DNA of 10,471 bases. Source: VRUE01 sp036525295 (GTDB lineage Bacteria; Actinomycetota; Thermoleophilia; Solirubrobacterales; 70-9). The translations under genes were made by a program, and so were the position numbers. The stretch lies in contig DATDAQ010000024.1 of assembly GCA_036525295.1 (NCBI GenBank), positions 1 to 10,471 on the forward strand. The letters are read 5' to 3'. The notes beneath the pieces are model-generated. The model had not been told where the DNA came from, did not search any database, and saw nothing but the letters and a program-made list of their open reading frames with translations. Position 1 is the first letter of the stretch; every line of letters starts with the position of its first letter. Of the stretch, positions 1-5,567 are shown piece after piece.

Positions 1-741
1 CTCGACGAGATCGAGAAGGCCCACCCGGACGTCTTCAACATCCTCCTGCAGATCCTCGAGGACGGGCGCCTCACCGACGCCCAGGGGCGCACGGTCGACT
101 TCCGCAACGCGATCGTGATCATGACCTCGAACATCGGCGCCTCGGAGATCGCCAAGAACACCTCGATCGGCTTCACCGTCGCCGACGAGACCGGCATGTC
201 CTACGACGACATGAAGAACCGGATCATGAGCGACCTGAAGAAAGTCTTCCGGCCCGAGTTCCTCAACCGGATCGACGAGGTGATCGTCTTCCACAAGCTG
301 GCCAAGGCAGAGGTCAAGGAGATCATCGACCTGATGATCAACCGGGTCCGCGTCCAGGTCGCCGAGCACGAGCTGCAGCTGGAGCTGACCGACGATGCGA
401 AGGACCTTCTGGTCGAGAAAGGCTGGGACCCCTCGATGGGAGCCCGGCCGCTGCGCCGCGCGATCCAGCGCTACATCGAGGACCCGCTCGCCGACGAAGT
501 GCTGCGCCAAGGCGAAATGACGCCGGGCTCGACCGTGATGGTCGAGCGCGACGCCTCCGGCGACGAGGACGACCACCCGCTCAGCCTCAAGATCGTCAAG
601 CCGAAGAAGCCCCGTCCGAAGAAGTCCAAGCCCGAGCCCGAGAAGGTCGGCGTCGGCGCGGCCGCCAAGAAGGACGAGGGCGCGGGGGCCGACGACGATC
701 AAGAGCCGGATTCCGGCGAGCCCAAGCCCGAGGCCGACTGA
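1..741 (+). CDS. clpC: ATP-dependent Clp protease ATP-binding subunit ClpC, C-terminal part (5' end outside the window)
   Basis: ClpC is a Hsp100/AAA+ unfoldase that threads substrates into the ClpP protease in the cytosol. The frame is open from base 1, so only the last 246 residues are present. They begin at the Walker B motif of the second AAA+ module (LDEIEKAHPDV, residues 1-11), followed by sensor 1 (TSNIGA, about residues 42-47), the arginine-finger segment FRPEFLNRIDE (about 83-93) and the sensor 2 motif GARPLRR (about 147-153) in the small D2 domain. After about residue 195 there is a tail of about 50 residues rich in Lys, Pro, Glu and Asp that looks disordered. The ClpP-docking loop would lie upstream of the window. 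ClpB and ClpE share the D2 core, but the direct run from D2 into a short charged tail fits ClpC best. A large hairpin starts 15 bp after the TGA stop and may act as its terminator. Confidence 0.93.
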   Translation, partial: LDEIEKAHPDVFNILLQILEDGRLTDAQGRTVDFRNAIVIMTSNIGASEIAKNTSIGFTVADETGMSYDDMKNRIMSDLKKVFRPEFLNRIDEVIVFHKLAKAEVKEIIDLMINRVRVQVAEHELQLELTDDAKDLLVEKGWDPSMGARPLRRAIQRYIEDPLADEVLRQGEMTPGSTVMVERDASGDEDDHPLSLKIVKPKKPRPKKSKPEPEKVGVGAAAKKDEGAGADDDQEPDSGEPKPEAD

Positions 742-755
742 CCCTTAGCTGTTGG

Positions 756-901
756 CGCGCGGGTCCTGTCGCCGGGGAGGGGGTGTCCGGGCTCTGCTGG
801 GTTTTTCGCCAGGAGCGTCGTTGGCCATTCGAGGTTGGGGTGGGGCGAAAAAGAGGACGCCGCTGCCGCCCGGACACCCCCTCCCCGGCGCCACCCGCGC
901 G
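756..901. repeat. Long nested inverted repeat (hairpin element 1) between clpC and the aldo/keto reductase gene
   Basis: Three nested stems are visible. The outer 9 bp pairs 756-764 with 893-901. The main stem is 23 bp, perfect: 770-792 with 868-890. The inner 9 bp pairs 802-810 with 844-852 and contains a T5/A5 tract. The loop between the inner arms is 33 nt. No T-run follows the right arm, so this is not a textbook intrinsic terminator, although it could still stop or protect the clpC transcript. It lies entirely between the clpC stop (741) and the next likely start (926). No open frame through it resembles a protein. It may be a non-autonomous mobile element or a fixed RNA structure. Confidence 0.8.
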
Positions 902-912
902 AGCTGCGGCCT

Positions 913-918
913 TATGGT
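913..918 (+). promoter_or_regulatory. Possible -10 element (TATGGT) of a leaderless aldo/keto reductase transcript
   Basis: TATGGT fits the actinobacterial TANNNT -10 pattern and ends 7 bases before the ATG at 926, which would place the transcript start at or next to the start codon. No convincing -35 is seen, and there is no Shine-Dalgarno sequence before 926. The same arrangement recurs on both sides of the divergent region near 7430. This is an inference from pattern only. Confidence 0.3.
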
Positions 919-925
919 TCGTTGC

Positions 926-2056
926 ATGCGTGAGCTTGGTCGTGCTGCCGTTGGCACCTGGAGCGGGGGTAGATACCTGCGCTTCGGAGAGGAAATCGAC
1001 GAGGCGCGGCTGGAAAGCTTGCTGCTGCCCAACAATGGGATCGACACGGTGCTGAGTGCCGACACCTATGGTCAGGGCGAGGCGGATTCGGTGCTGGGGC
1101 GGTCCCTTGTGGGGGTGCCACGCGATTCCTACTGCCTCGTCGGTGCTGTCGGGCATGACTTCTATGAGGGGGAGCGGGATGGTCCGCGGGGGTTTCCGCG
1201 CTTCACTGATCCGCACCTGCGCGGCGAGGGTGCGTATGCGGATTACTTGAAGATGGCGGCCGAGCGCAGCCTCGATCGGCTCGGGGTCGACTCGTTCGAC
1301 CTGCTGCTGCTCCACAACCCGGACCGGATCGGCTACTCGAGCGAGGCGGTCTGGGGCGGGATGTCGGCGCTGCGCGAGGCTGGGCTGACTGCGCAGATCG
1401 GGGTTGCGCCCGGGCCGGCCAACGGCTTCACCCTCGACCTGATCGCCTGTCTAGAGCGCTTCGGCGAGCGGATCGACTGGGCGATGATCATCCTCAACCC
1501 TTTCGAGCCCTGGCCGGGGGAGCTATGCCTCGAGGCCGCCGAGCGGCACGGGGTCAAGGTGATCACCCGCGTCGTCGACTACGGCGGTCTCTTCTGGGGC
1601 GACCTGCAAGCGGGGATGGAGCTGGCGAAGGGGGACCACCGTGCGTTCCGCCCCGAGGGCTGGATCGAGGCCGGGCTGGAGAAGCTGGAGCGGATGGCGC
1701 CGATACGCGAACGCACCGGCCTCAGCCCGATGCACCTCGCCTGCCAGTGGAACCTCGCCCACCCGGCGGTTGAGTGCGTCGCGCCGACCCTGATTCAGGA
1801 GGCGGGGCCGGAGGCCCGGCCGATCGAGGACAAGCGCGCCGAGCTGGCCGCGCTGCCCGCCGAGCAGGTGCTCGGCGACGACGACGTCGCCGCGATACGC
1901 GCGATCGGCGACAACACCGGCAGCATGGCGCTGAAGGGCGCCAATCCGCAGCACGAGGGCGAGGAGCGCCCCGATCGCTGGTCGCTCAGCGACGAGCTGG
2001 CCGAAGTTGGAGGGCGCTGGGGCATCGACCCCGATCGCGACCTGATCGCCTCGTAG
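926..2056 (+). CDS. Aldo/keto reductase-like TIM-barrel protein, catalytic lysine apparently absent
   Basis: A 376-residue protein of the aldo/keto reductase fold. The clearest family signal is AERSLDRLGVDSFDLLLLH (about residues 112-130), matching the fourth strand and its catalytic-type His130. Other barrel-like segments are GMSALREAGLTAQIGVAPG (about 143-161) and the EAAERHGVKVITRVVDYGG stretch. At the active-site Asp/Tyr region it reads DTVLSADTYGQG (about 40-51), with three extra residues between the usual Asp and Tyr. The strand that normally carries the catalytic Lys reads VGAVG, with Ala at position 74. The usual C-terminal NADPH-binding motif is not obvious. It may therefore be a divergent or non-reductase member; the substrate is unknown. 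ATG 926 is preferred over the in-frame ATG at 914 because the protein-like sequence begins there and because of the TATGGT box. It ends 9 bp before the MFS gene, so the two are probably co-transcribed. Confidence 0.75.
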   Translation: MRELGRAAVGTWSGGRYLRFGEEIDEARLESLLLPNNGIDTVLSADTYGQGEADSVLGRSLVGVPRDSYCLVGAVGHDFYEGERDGPRGFPRFTDPHLRGEGAYADYLKMAAERSLDRLGVDSFDLLLLHNPDRIGYSSEAVWGGMSALREAGLTAQIGVAPGPANGFTLDLIACLERFGERIDWAMIILNPFEPWPGELCLEAAERHGVKVITRVVDYGGLFWGDLQAGMELAKGDHRAFRPEGWIEAGLEKLERMAPIRERTGLSPMHLACQWNLAHPAVECVAPTLIQEAGPEARPIEDKRAELAALPAEQVLGDDDVAAIRAIGDNTGSMALKGANPQHEGEERPDRWSLSDELAEVGGRWGIDPDRDLIAS

Positions 2057-2065
2057 CCTGCGCCG

Positions 2066-3496
2066 ATGGATCGCAAGTGGTGGACCCTGATCGGGGCCTG
2101 TTCCGGCCTTTTCATATTGATGCTCGACTCGACCGTCGTCGCCCTGGCGCTGCCCAGCATCAGGCGCGACATCGGGGCGAGCGCCGAGGGCCTGCAGTGG
2201 GCGATGAACGGCTATCTGCTCGCGATCACGATCCTGGTCGTCACGGCTGGGCGGCTCGGCGACATGTTCGGTCGCAAGCGGCTGTTCCTCGCCGGCATGG
2301 CCGTCTTCGCTCTCGGCTCGGTGCTCTCCGCCAGCGCCGGAGACCAGCAGGCGCTGATCGCCGGCCGGGTGCTGCAGGGCATCGGCGCCGCACCGATGCT
2401 GCCCCTCTCGCTGGCGATCGTCTGCAACGCATTCCCGGCCGGCAAGCAGGCTCGCGCGCTGGGCATCTGGGCGGCGATCTCGGCCCTGGCGCTGGCGGTC
2501 GGGCCGCTTGCCGGCGGACTCCTGGTCGAAATCGATTGGCGGGCGATCTTCTGGATCAACCTGCCGATCGCGGCCGCCGGGATCGTGATCATGGCCCTGG
2601 CCGCGCATGAGTCCACCGACCCCGGCTCGGGACGCCACGTCGACGTCCCCGGCCTGCTCGCGCTCAGCCTCGGCCTCACCGCGGTGATCCTGGCGCTGAT
2701 CCAGAGTCAGGCGTGGAGCGGCGCGACGACGGCCGCGCTCGCGCTCGGCGGCTCGGCGGCGCTCTGGGCCTTCTGGCGGATAGAGCACCGCTCGCGCGAA
2801 CCGATCGTCGACTTCGCGCTGTTTCGCAACGGGCCCTATCTCGGCGCCTGCGCGGCGGCCTTCACCCTGGTCGGCTCCTACTGGGCCGTGATGTTCTTCC
2901 AGCCGCAATACCTCCAGGACGTGCGCGGCCACTCGGCAGTGCTGAGCGGCCTGATGATCATGCCGATCACGGCGCCGATGGTCGTCATCTCGCCCCTCTG
3001 CGGACGCTTGATCGCCCGCTTCGGCGCTCGCGGCCTGATGACGGCGGGAATGTCCTGTGGGGTTGCCGGGCTGCTCGTGCTGACCCGTCTGGAGGCCTCC
3101 AGCTCATATGGCCTGCTGCTCGCCGGCTACCTGCTGTTCGGGATCGCCTTGGGTCTCGTCTACGCGCCGATGTCGACCGCCGCGATGGCGGCGATGCCGG
3201 CCGAGAAGGTCGGCATCGCCTCCGGCGTGCTGGCGATGGACCGCGTGATGGCGGGCACGATCGCCCTCGCCGCGACCGGTGCCGTTTTCCACGCCCTGCG
3301 GGGGGGAGGCGATTCCTTTGCCGATGCGGTGGCCGGCTCGACCTGGGTCTCAGTCGCCCTCTGCGCCCTCGGAACCGGCCTCACCTGGGCCTTCGTGCGC
3401 GACCCGGAGCGCCCCGGCCCAGACCCCTCCGTGGCCGGTTCTCCCGAGCCCGAAGCACTCCAACATCACGCCCATCACCGTCGCTTCCACCTCTGA
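2066..3496 (+). CDS. MFS drug/metabolite exporter, DHA2 (EmrB/QacA) type, 14 TM segments
   Basis: A 476-residue polytopic membrane protein, probably a proton-coupled exporter in the cytoplasmic membrane. TM1 carries LDSTVVALALP with Asp21, typical of DHA2 antiporters. Motif A is GRLGDMFGRKR (about residues 62-72), motif B is RVLQGIGAA (about 101-109), and the antiporter motif C is AVGPLAGG (about 144-151). The length and hydrophobic pattern suit 14 TM helices. The substrate cannot be read from the sequence. The C-terminal tail is soluble and ends in a His-rich stretch (QHHAHHRRFHL). The start codon lies 9 bp after the reductase stop with no clear Shine-Dalgarno, which suggests translation coupled to it. 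A hairpin begins two bases after its TGA. Confidence 0.92.
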   Translation: MDRKWWTLIGACSGLFILMLDSTVVALALPSIRRDIGASAEGLQWAMNGYLLAITILVVTAGRLGDMFGRKRLFLAGMAVFALGSVLSASAGDQQALIAGRVLQGIGAAPMLPLSLAIVCNAFPAGKQARALGIWAAISALALAVGPLAGGLLVEIDWRAIFWINLPIAAAGIVIMALAAHESTDPGSGRHVDVPGLLALSLGLTAVILALIQSQAWSGATTAALALGGSAALWAFWRIEHRSREPIVDFALFRNGPYLGACAAAFTLVGSYWAVMFFQPQYLQDVRGHSAVLSGLMIMPITAPMVVISPLCGRLIARFGARGLMTAGMSCGVAGLLVLTRLEASSSYGLLLAGYLLFGIALGLVYAPMSTAAMAAMPAEKVGIASGVLAMDRVMAGTIALAATGAVFHALRGGGDSFADAVAGSTWVSVALCALGTGLTWAFVRDPERPGPDPSVAGSPEPEALQHHAHHRRFHL

Positions 3497-3497
3497 C

Positions 3498-3552
3498 CCC
3501 GAACTGCATCGACTTTTAGGCCCAGCAGGCCGAGAAGTTGATGCAGTTCGGG
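3498..3552. repeat. Hairpin element 2 directly after the MFS stop codon
   Basis: The left arm 3498-3517 pairs with the right arm 3533-3552. There are 13 perfect outer pairs (CCCGAACTGCATC with its complement), then seven more pairs including two G-U wobbles (3511/3539 and 3516/3534). After one mismatch an inner GGCC/GGCC stem (3519-3522 with 3528-3531) closes a 5-nt loop. The two wobbles keep the plus-strand RNA paired where the DNA would not be, which hints that an RNA hairpin matters. It could serve as the transcription end of the reductase-exporter pair, although it has no T-tract. Confidence 0.8.
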
Positions 3553-3608
3553 TTAATGTCGGGCGGCAGATGCGGGCTTGGGTGATCGTAGTCCTTGACA
3601 ACGACCAT
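3516..3608 (-). CDS. Possible small ORF of 30 codons, doubtful
   Basis: A minus-strand reading frame starts at ATG 3608 and stops at TAA 3518-3516 inside hairpin 2. Its predicted peptide contains VVVKDYDHPSPHLPPDINP, and its codons end mostly in G or C, like the neighbouring genes. The frame stays open upstream to about 3680, where a stop occurs, with only a GTG as an alternative start. I recognise no family. It could be a decayed gene end or a mini-gene carried with the hairpin, but a chance ORF in GC-rich DNA is at least as likely. Confidence 0.2.
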   Translation of the reverse strand: MVVVKDYDHPSPHLPPDINPNCINFSACWA

Positions 3609-3674
3609 CCCGACCTGTCCACTCGGAGATGCCCACACCGCATTCCAAAGCGGTTTTTGCCATCCTAGAAGGCG
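3553..3674 (+). promoter_or_regulatory. disA upstream region with a perfect -35-like hexamer
   Basis: The 122-bp gap between hairpin 2 and disA contains TTGACA at 3595-3600. At 16-18 bp spacing there is no good -10 (TCCACT at 3618-3623 is the nearest). A promoter with a good -35 and weak -10 is conceivable in a genome that has CarD, but this is speculation. The region also holds the terminator-like hairpin at 3637-3658, described separately. Confidence 0.3.
3637..3658 (+). terminator. Small terminator-like hairpin just upstream of disA
   Basis: ACCGC at 3637-3641 pairs with GCGGT at 3650-3654, with two further inner T-A pairs possible. The stem is followed at once by a run of five T (3654-3658). 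This resembles a short intrinsic terminator ending 16 bases before the disA ATG. It could close transcription from upstream or act as an attenuator if transcription starts near 3630, but the stem is short and may be fortuitous. Confidence 0.35.
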
Positions 3675-4787
3675 ATGTCAGCGCTTCCTGGGGATGAGCT
3701 TCATGAGTTGTCCGAACGCCAAGATCCCCGCCTACTGAGAGCTCTCGACGTGGTCGCGCCCGGCGGCGCGCTACGCGAGGGGCTCGACAACATCGTCCAC
3801 TCCCGCACCGGCGGCCTGATTGTCGTCGGCGACCCCGGCGACATCTCCCACCTGCTCTCCGGCGGGATCAGGCTCGACATCGACTACACGCCGGCGATGC
3901 TGTACCAGGTGGCGAAGATGGACGGCGCCATCGTGCTCAACGCGGAGGCGACGAAGATCGCCTGGGCCAACGTCCAGCTGATGCCCGACCCGACGATCCT
4001 CTCGGCCGAGACGGGCACCCGCCACCGCACGGCCGAGCGTGTCTCCAAACAGACCGAGGCGCTGGTGATCGCGATCTCCCAGCGCCGCGACGTCGTCTCC
4101 CTCTACGTCGAGGGGACGAAGTACATCCTGCAGGACATCCCCGCGGTGCTGGCCAAGGCGAACCAGGGCCTGGCGACCCTCGACAAGTACCGCGCCCGGC
4201 TCGACCAGGTCTCCAACCGGCTCACCGTGCTCGAGTTCGAGGGTGGCGGGGTGCTCTACGACGCGCTCGCCGTCCTCCAGCGCGCCGAGCTGGTGACCCG
4301 GATGGCGGTCGAGGTCGAGCGCTACATCGTCGAGCTCGGCACCGAGGGCCGCCTGATCGAGATGCAGCTGGAGGAGACGATGGTTGGCGTCGCCGCCGAC
4401 AAGTCGGCCCTGATCCGCGATTACAGCGTCGAAGACTCCGAGGGGAACCTGGCGACGGTGCTGCAGTCGCTGGCGCGGCTGCCGCACCAGGACGTGCTCG
4501 ACTTCGGCCGTCTCGCCGAGCTGCTCGGCTACGACCGCAAGCTGAACACCCTCGACTTCCCGGTCGCCCCGCGAGGCTACCGCGTGCTCGGCCGCGTGCC
4601 GCGCATCCCCAAGCTTGTTGTCCAGAAGATCATCCACGAGCTGGGTGGGCTGGAGGAGGTCCTGGCTGCCTCCGATGCCGACCTGGAGGCCGTCGAGGAC
4701 GTTGGCCCGACCAGGGCCAAGGACATCCGCGAGGGCCTGCGCAGGCTCCAAGAGGTCGATCTGGTTGACCGGTACCTACAGAGCTAG
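3675..4787 (+). CDS. disA: DNA integrity scanning protein DisA, diadenylate cyclase
   Basis: DisA condenses two ATP into cyclic di-AMP and, in Bacillus, scans DNA and is inhibited by branched DNA. The 370-residue protein shows the N-terminal DAC domain with DGAIVLN (DGA at 83-85) and GTRHRTAERVSKQ (RHR at 116-118), both needed for ATP binding and cyclisation. A helical linker follows, and the C-terminus carries a helix-hairpin-helix DNA-binding region (LGGLEEVLAASDADLEAVED, then GPTRAKDIREGLRRLQ). Length is close to the usual 355-360. ATG 3675 is the likely start; an AGAAGG motif lies very close upstream (2-nt spacing), so initiation may be weak or leaderless. radA, often its upstream neighbour, is absent here; the exporter lies there instead. 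The stop codon's last base is the first base of a 22-bp terminal repeat. Confidence 0.95.
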   Translation: MSALPGDELHELSERQDPRLLRALDVVAPGGALREGLDNIVHSRTGGLIVVGDPGDISHLLSGGIRLDIDYTPAMLYQVAKMDGAIVLNAEATKIAWANVQLMPDPTILSAETGTRHRTAERVSKQTEALVIAISQRRDVVSLYVEGTKYILQDIPAVLAKANQGLATLDKYRARLDQVSNRLTVLEFEGGGVLYDALAVLQRAELVTRMAVEVERYIVELGTEGRLIEMQLEETMVGVAADKSALIRDYSVEDSEGNLATVLQSLARLPHQDVLDFGRLAELLGYDRKLNTLDFPVAPRGYRVLGRVPRIPKLVVQKIIHELGGLEEVLAASDADLEAVEDVGPTRAKDIREGLRRLQEVDLVDRYLQS

Positions 4788-4949
4788 ATGACTGACTCAA
4801 ATTTGACGCACCCACGGATGACACGCCCGGCACGGCGCTGGACACCACCCACGACCTCGCGCGTAGCGCTGCTACGCGCAGCGGCCGCGTGCGGCGCCCA
4901 GCTTGGCCTGGCGCGTCCCCGCAGGCACGTCAAATTTGAGTCAGTCATC
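4787..4949. mobile_element. MITE-like 163-bp element with perfect 22-bp terminal inverted repeats (hairpin element 3)
   Basis: The left terminus 4787-4808 and the right terminus 4928-4949 are exact reverse complements over 22 bp. Each arm contains the perfect 10-bp palindrome TCAAATTTGA (4797-4806 on the left), AT-rich and out of place in this genome. The 119-bp interior is GC-rich and has its own hairpins, for example 4859-4867 with 4871-4879 and GCCGC/GCGGC at 4884-4895. No transposase is encoded, and I see no target-site duplication at the edges. Mirror-image short ORFs on the two strands follow from the symmetry and are not genes. It could be a non-autonomous transposable element or a large structured RNA or terminator after disA. 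Confidence 0.7.
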
Positions 4950-4950
4950 A

Positions 4951-4970
4951 GACGGCGAATCGACGCCGTC
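4951..4970. repeat. Short inverted repeat in the carD upstream region
   Basis: GACGGCG (4951-4957) and CGCCGTC (4964-4970) form a perfect 7-bp stem with a 6-nt spacer, 44 bp before the carD start and one base after element 3. It could be an operator for a dimeric regulator or a 5' leader hairpin of carD. No T-tract follows, so a terminator is unlikely. Confidence 0.35.
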
Positions 4971-5014
4971 GAGAAAGAAAGGAGCACCCGATTTCTGAGC
5001 TAGCAGAGGAGGCC

Positions 5015-5557
5015 ATGGAGGTGGGCTTCGAGTCCGACGTCCCTTACGTCTGCGACTTCGAAGAGGGGGACAAGGTCGTCTATCCCCACCACGGCGCTGG
5101 CCTTGTGTTGAAGAAAGAGTCTCGTCAGCTGATGGGGGAGGAGCGCGACTACCTGACGATCAAGATCCTCCACAACGAACTCACGGTGATGGTTCCCTGC
5201 GAGAACGCCGGTGTCGCCGGTCTGCGGCGGGTGATCGACGAGGTGGAAATCAAGAAGGTGACGGACGTCCTCACCGATGAGGTGTCCGACATGCCGAAGA
5301 ACTGGAACCGGCGCTTCAAGTACAACCGCGAGAAGATCAAGACCGGCGACGTGTTCGAGCTGGCCGAGGTCGTCCGCAACCTCGCGATCCGCGAGATGGA
5401 AAAGGGCCTCTCCACCGGTGAGAAGCAGATGTACACGCGGGCGAAGAAGATCCTCGCATCGGAGTTCATGTACGCGCTCGACAAGGACGAGGAAGGCGCG
5501 GAGGAATACCTCGACGGCCTGCTGGAGGAGCGCTTCGCCGCCACGGCGACCGCGTAG
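5015..5557 (+). CDS. carD: CarD-family RNA polymerase-binding transcription regulator
   Basis: CarD binds the RNA polymerase beta subunit and stabilises open complexes at promoters, especially those of rRNA. The 180-residue protein has the N-terminal RNAP-interaction domain (GDKVVYPHHGAG at about 18-29) and the C-terminal helical DNA-binding domain. That domain contains PKNWNRRFKYN with Trp97, the residue that wedges into the upstream edge of the transcription bubble, then AEVVRNLAIREMEKGLSTGE. It is about 20 residues longer than the M. tuberculosis protein, with extra N- and C-terminal residues. The start at ATG 5015 is supported by a purine-rich AGAGGAGG at 5005-5012. ispD follows within about 10 bp, as in mycobacteria, so the two are probably co-transcribed. 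Confidence 0.95.
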   Translation: MEVGFESDVPYVCDFEEGDKVVYPHHGAGLVLKKESRQLMGEERDYLTIKILHNELTVMVPCENAGVAGLRRVIDEVEIKKVTDVLTDEVSDMPKNWNRRFKYNREKIKTGDVFELAEVVRNLAIREMEKGLSTGEKQMYTRAKKILASEFMYALDKDEEGAEEYLDGLLEERFAATATA

Positions 5558-5567
5558 CGCCGGCAGC

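Noticed and set aside
752..925. Extended N-terminus of the aldo/keto reductase gene
   Set aside because: It would translate hairpin 1 and is low in protein character. Homology starts at about residue 1 of the ATG 926 product.
1523..2932. Long minus-strand open frame opposite the reductase and exporter genes
   Set aside because: It is an antisense frame caused by high GC third positions, and its composition is Arg/Gly/Asp-rich. The plus-strand genes have clear family motifs.
3553..3674. tRNA or other small RNA gene in the disA upstream gap
   Set aside because: No T-loop (GGTTCRANYCC) or cloverleaf arms are found on either strand; only the short hairpin with a T-run is seen.
4788..5003. Plus-strand ORF of 71 codons starting MTDSNLT through element 3, and its minus-strand mirror
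   Set aside because: Both strands give peptides starting MTDSNLT and containing VKFESVI only because the terminal repeats are exact complements. No family resemblance, and the frame is composed of repeat DNA.
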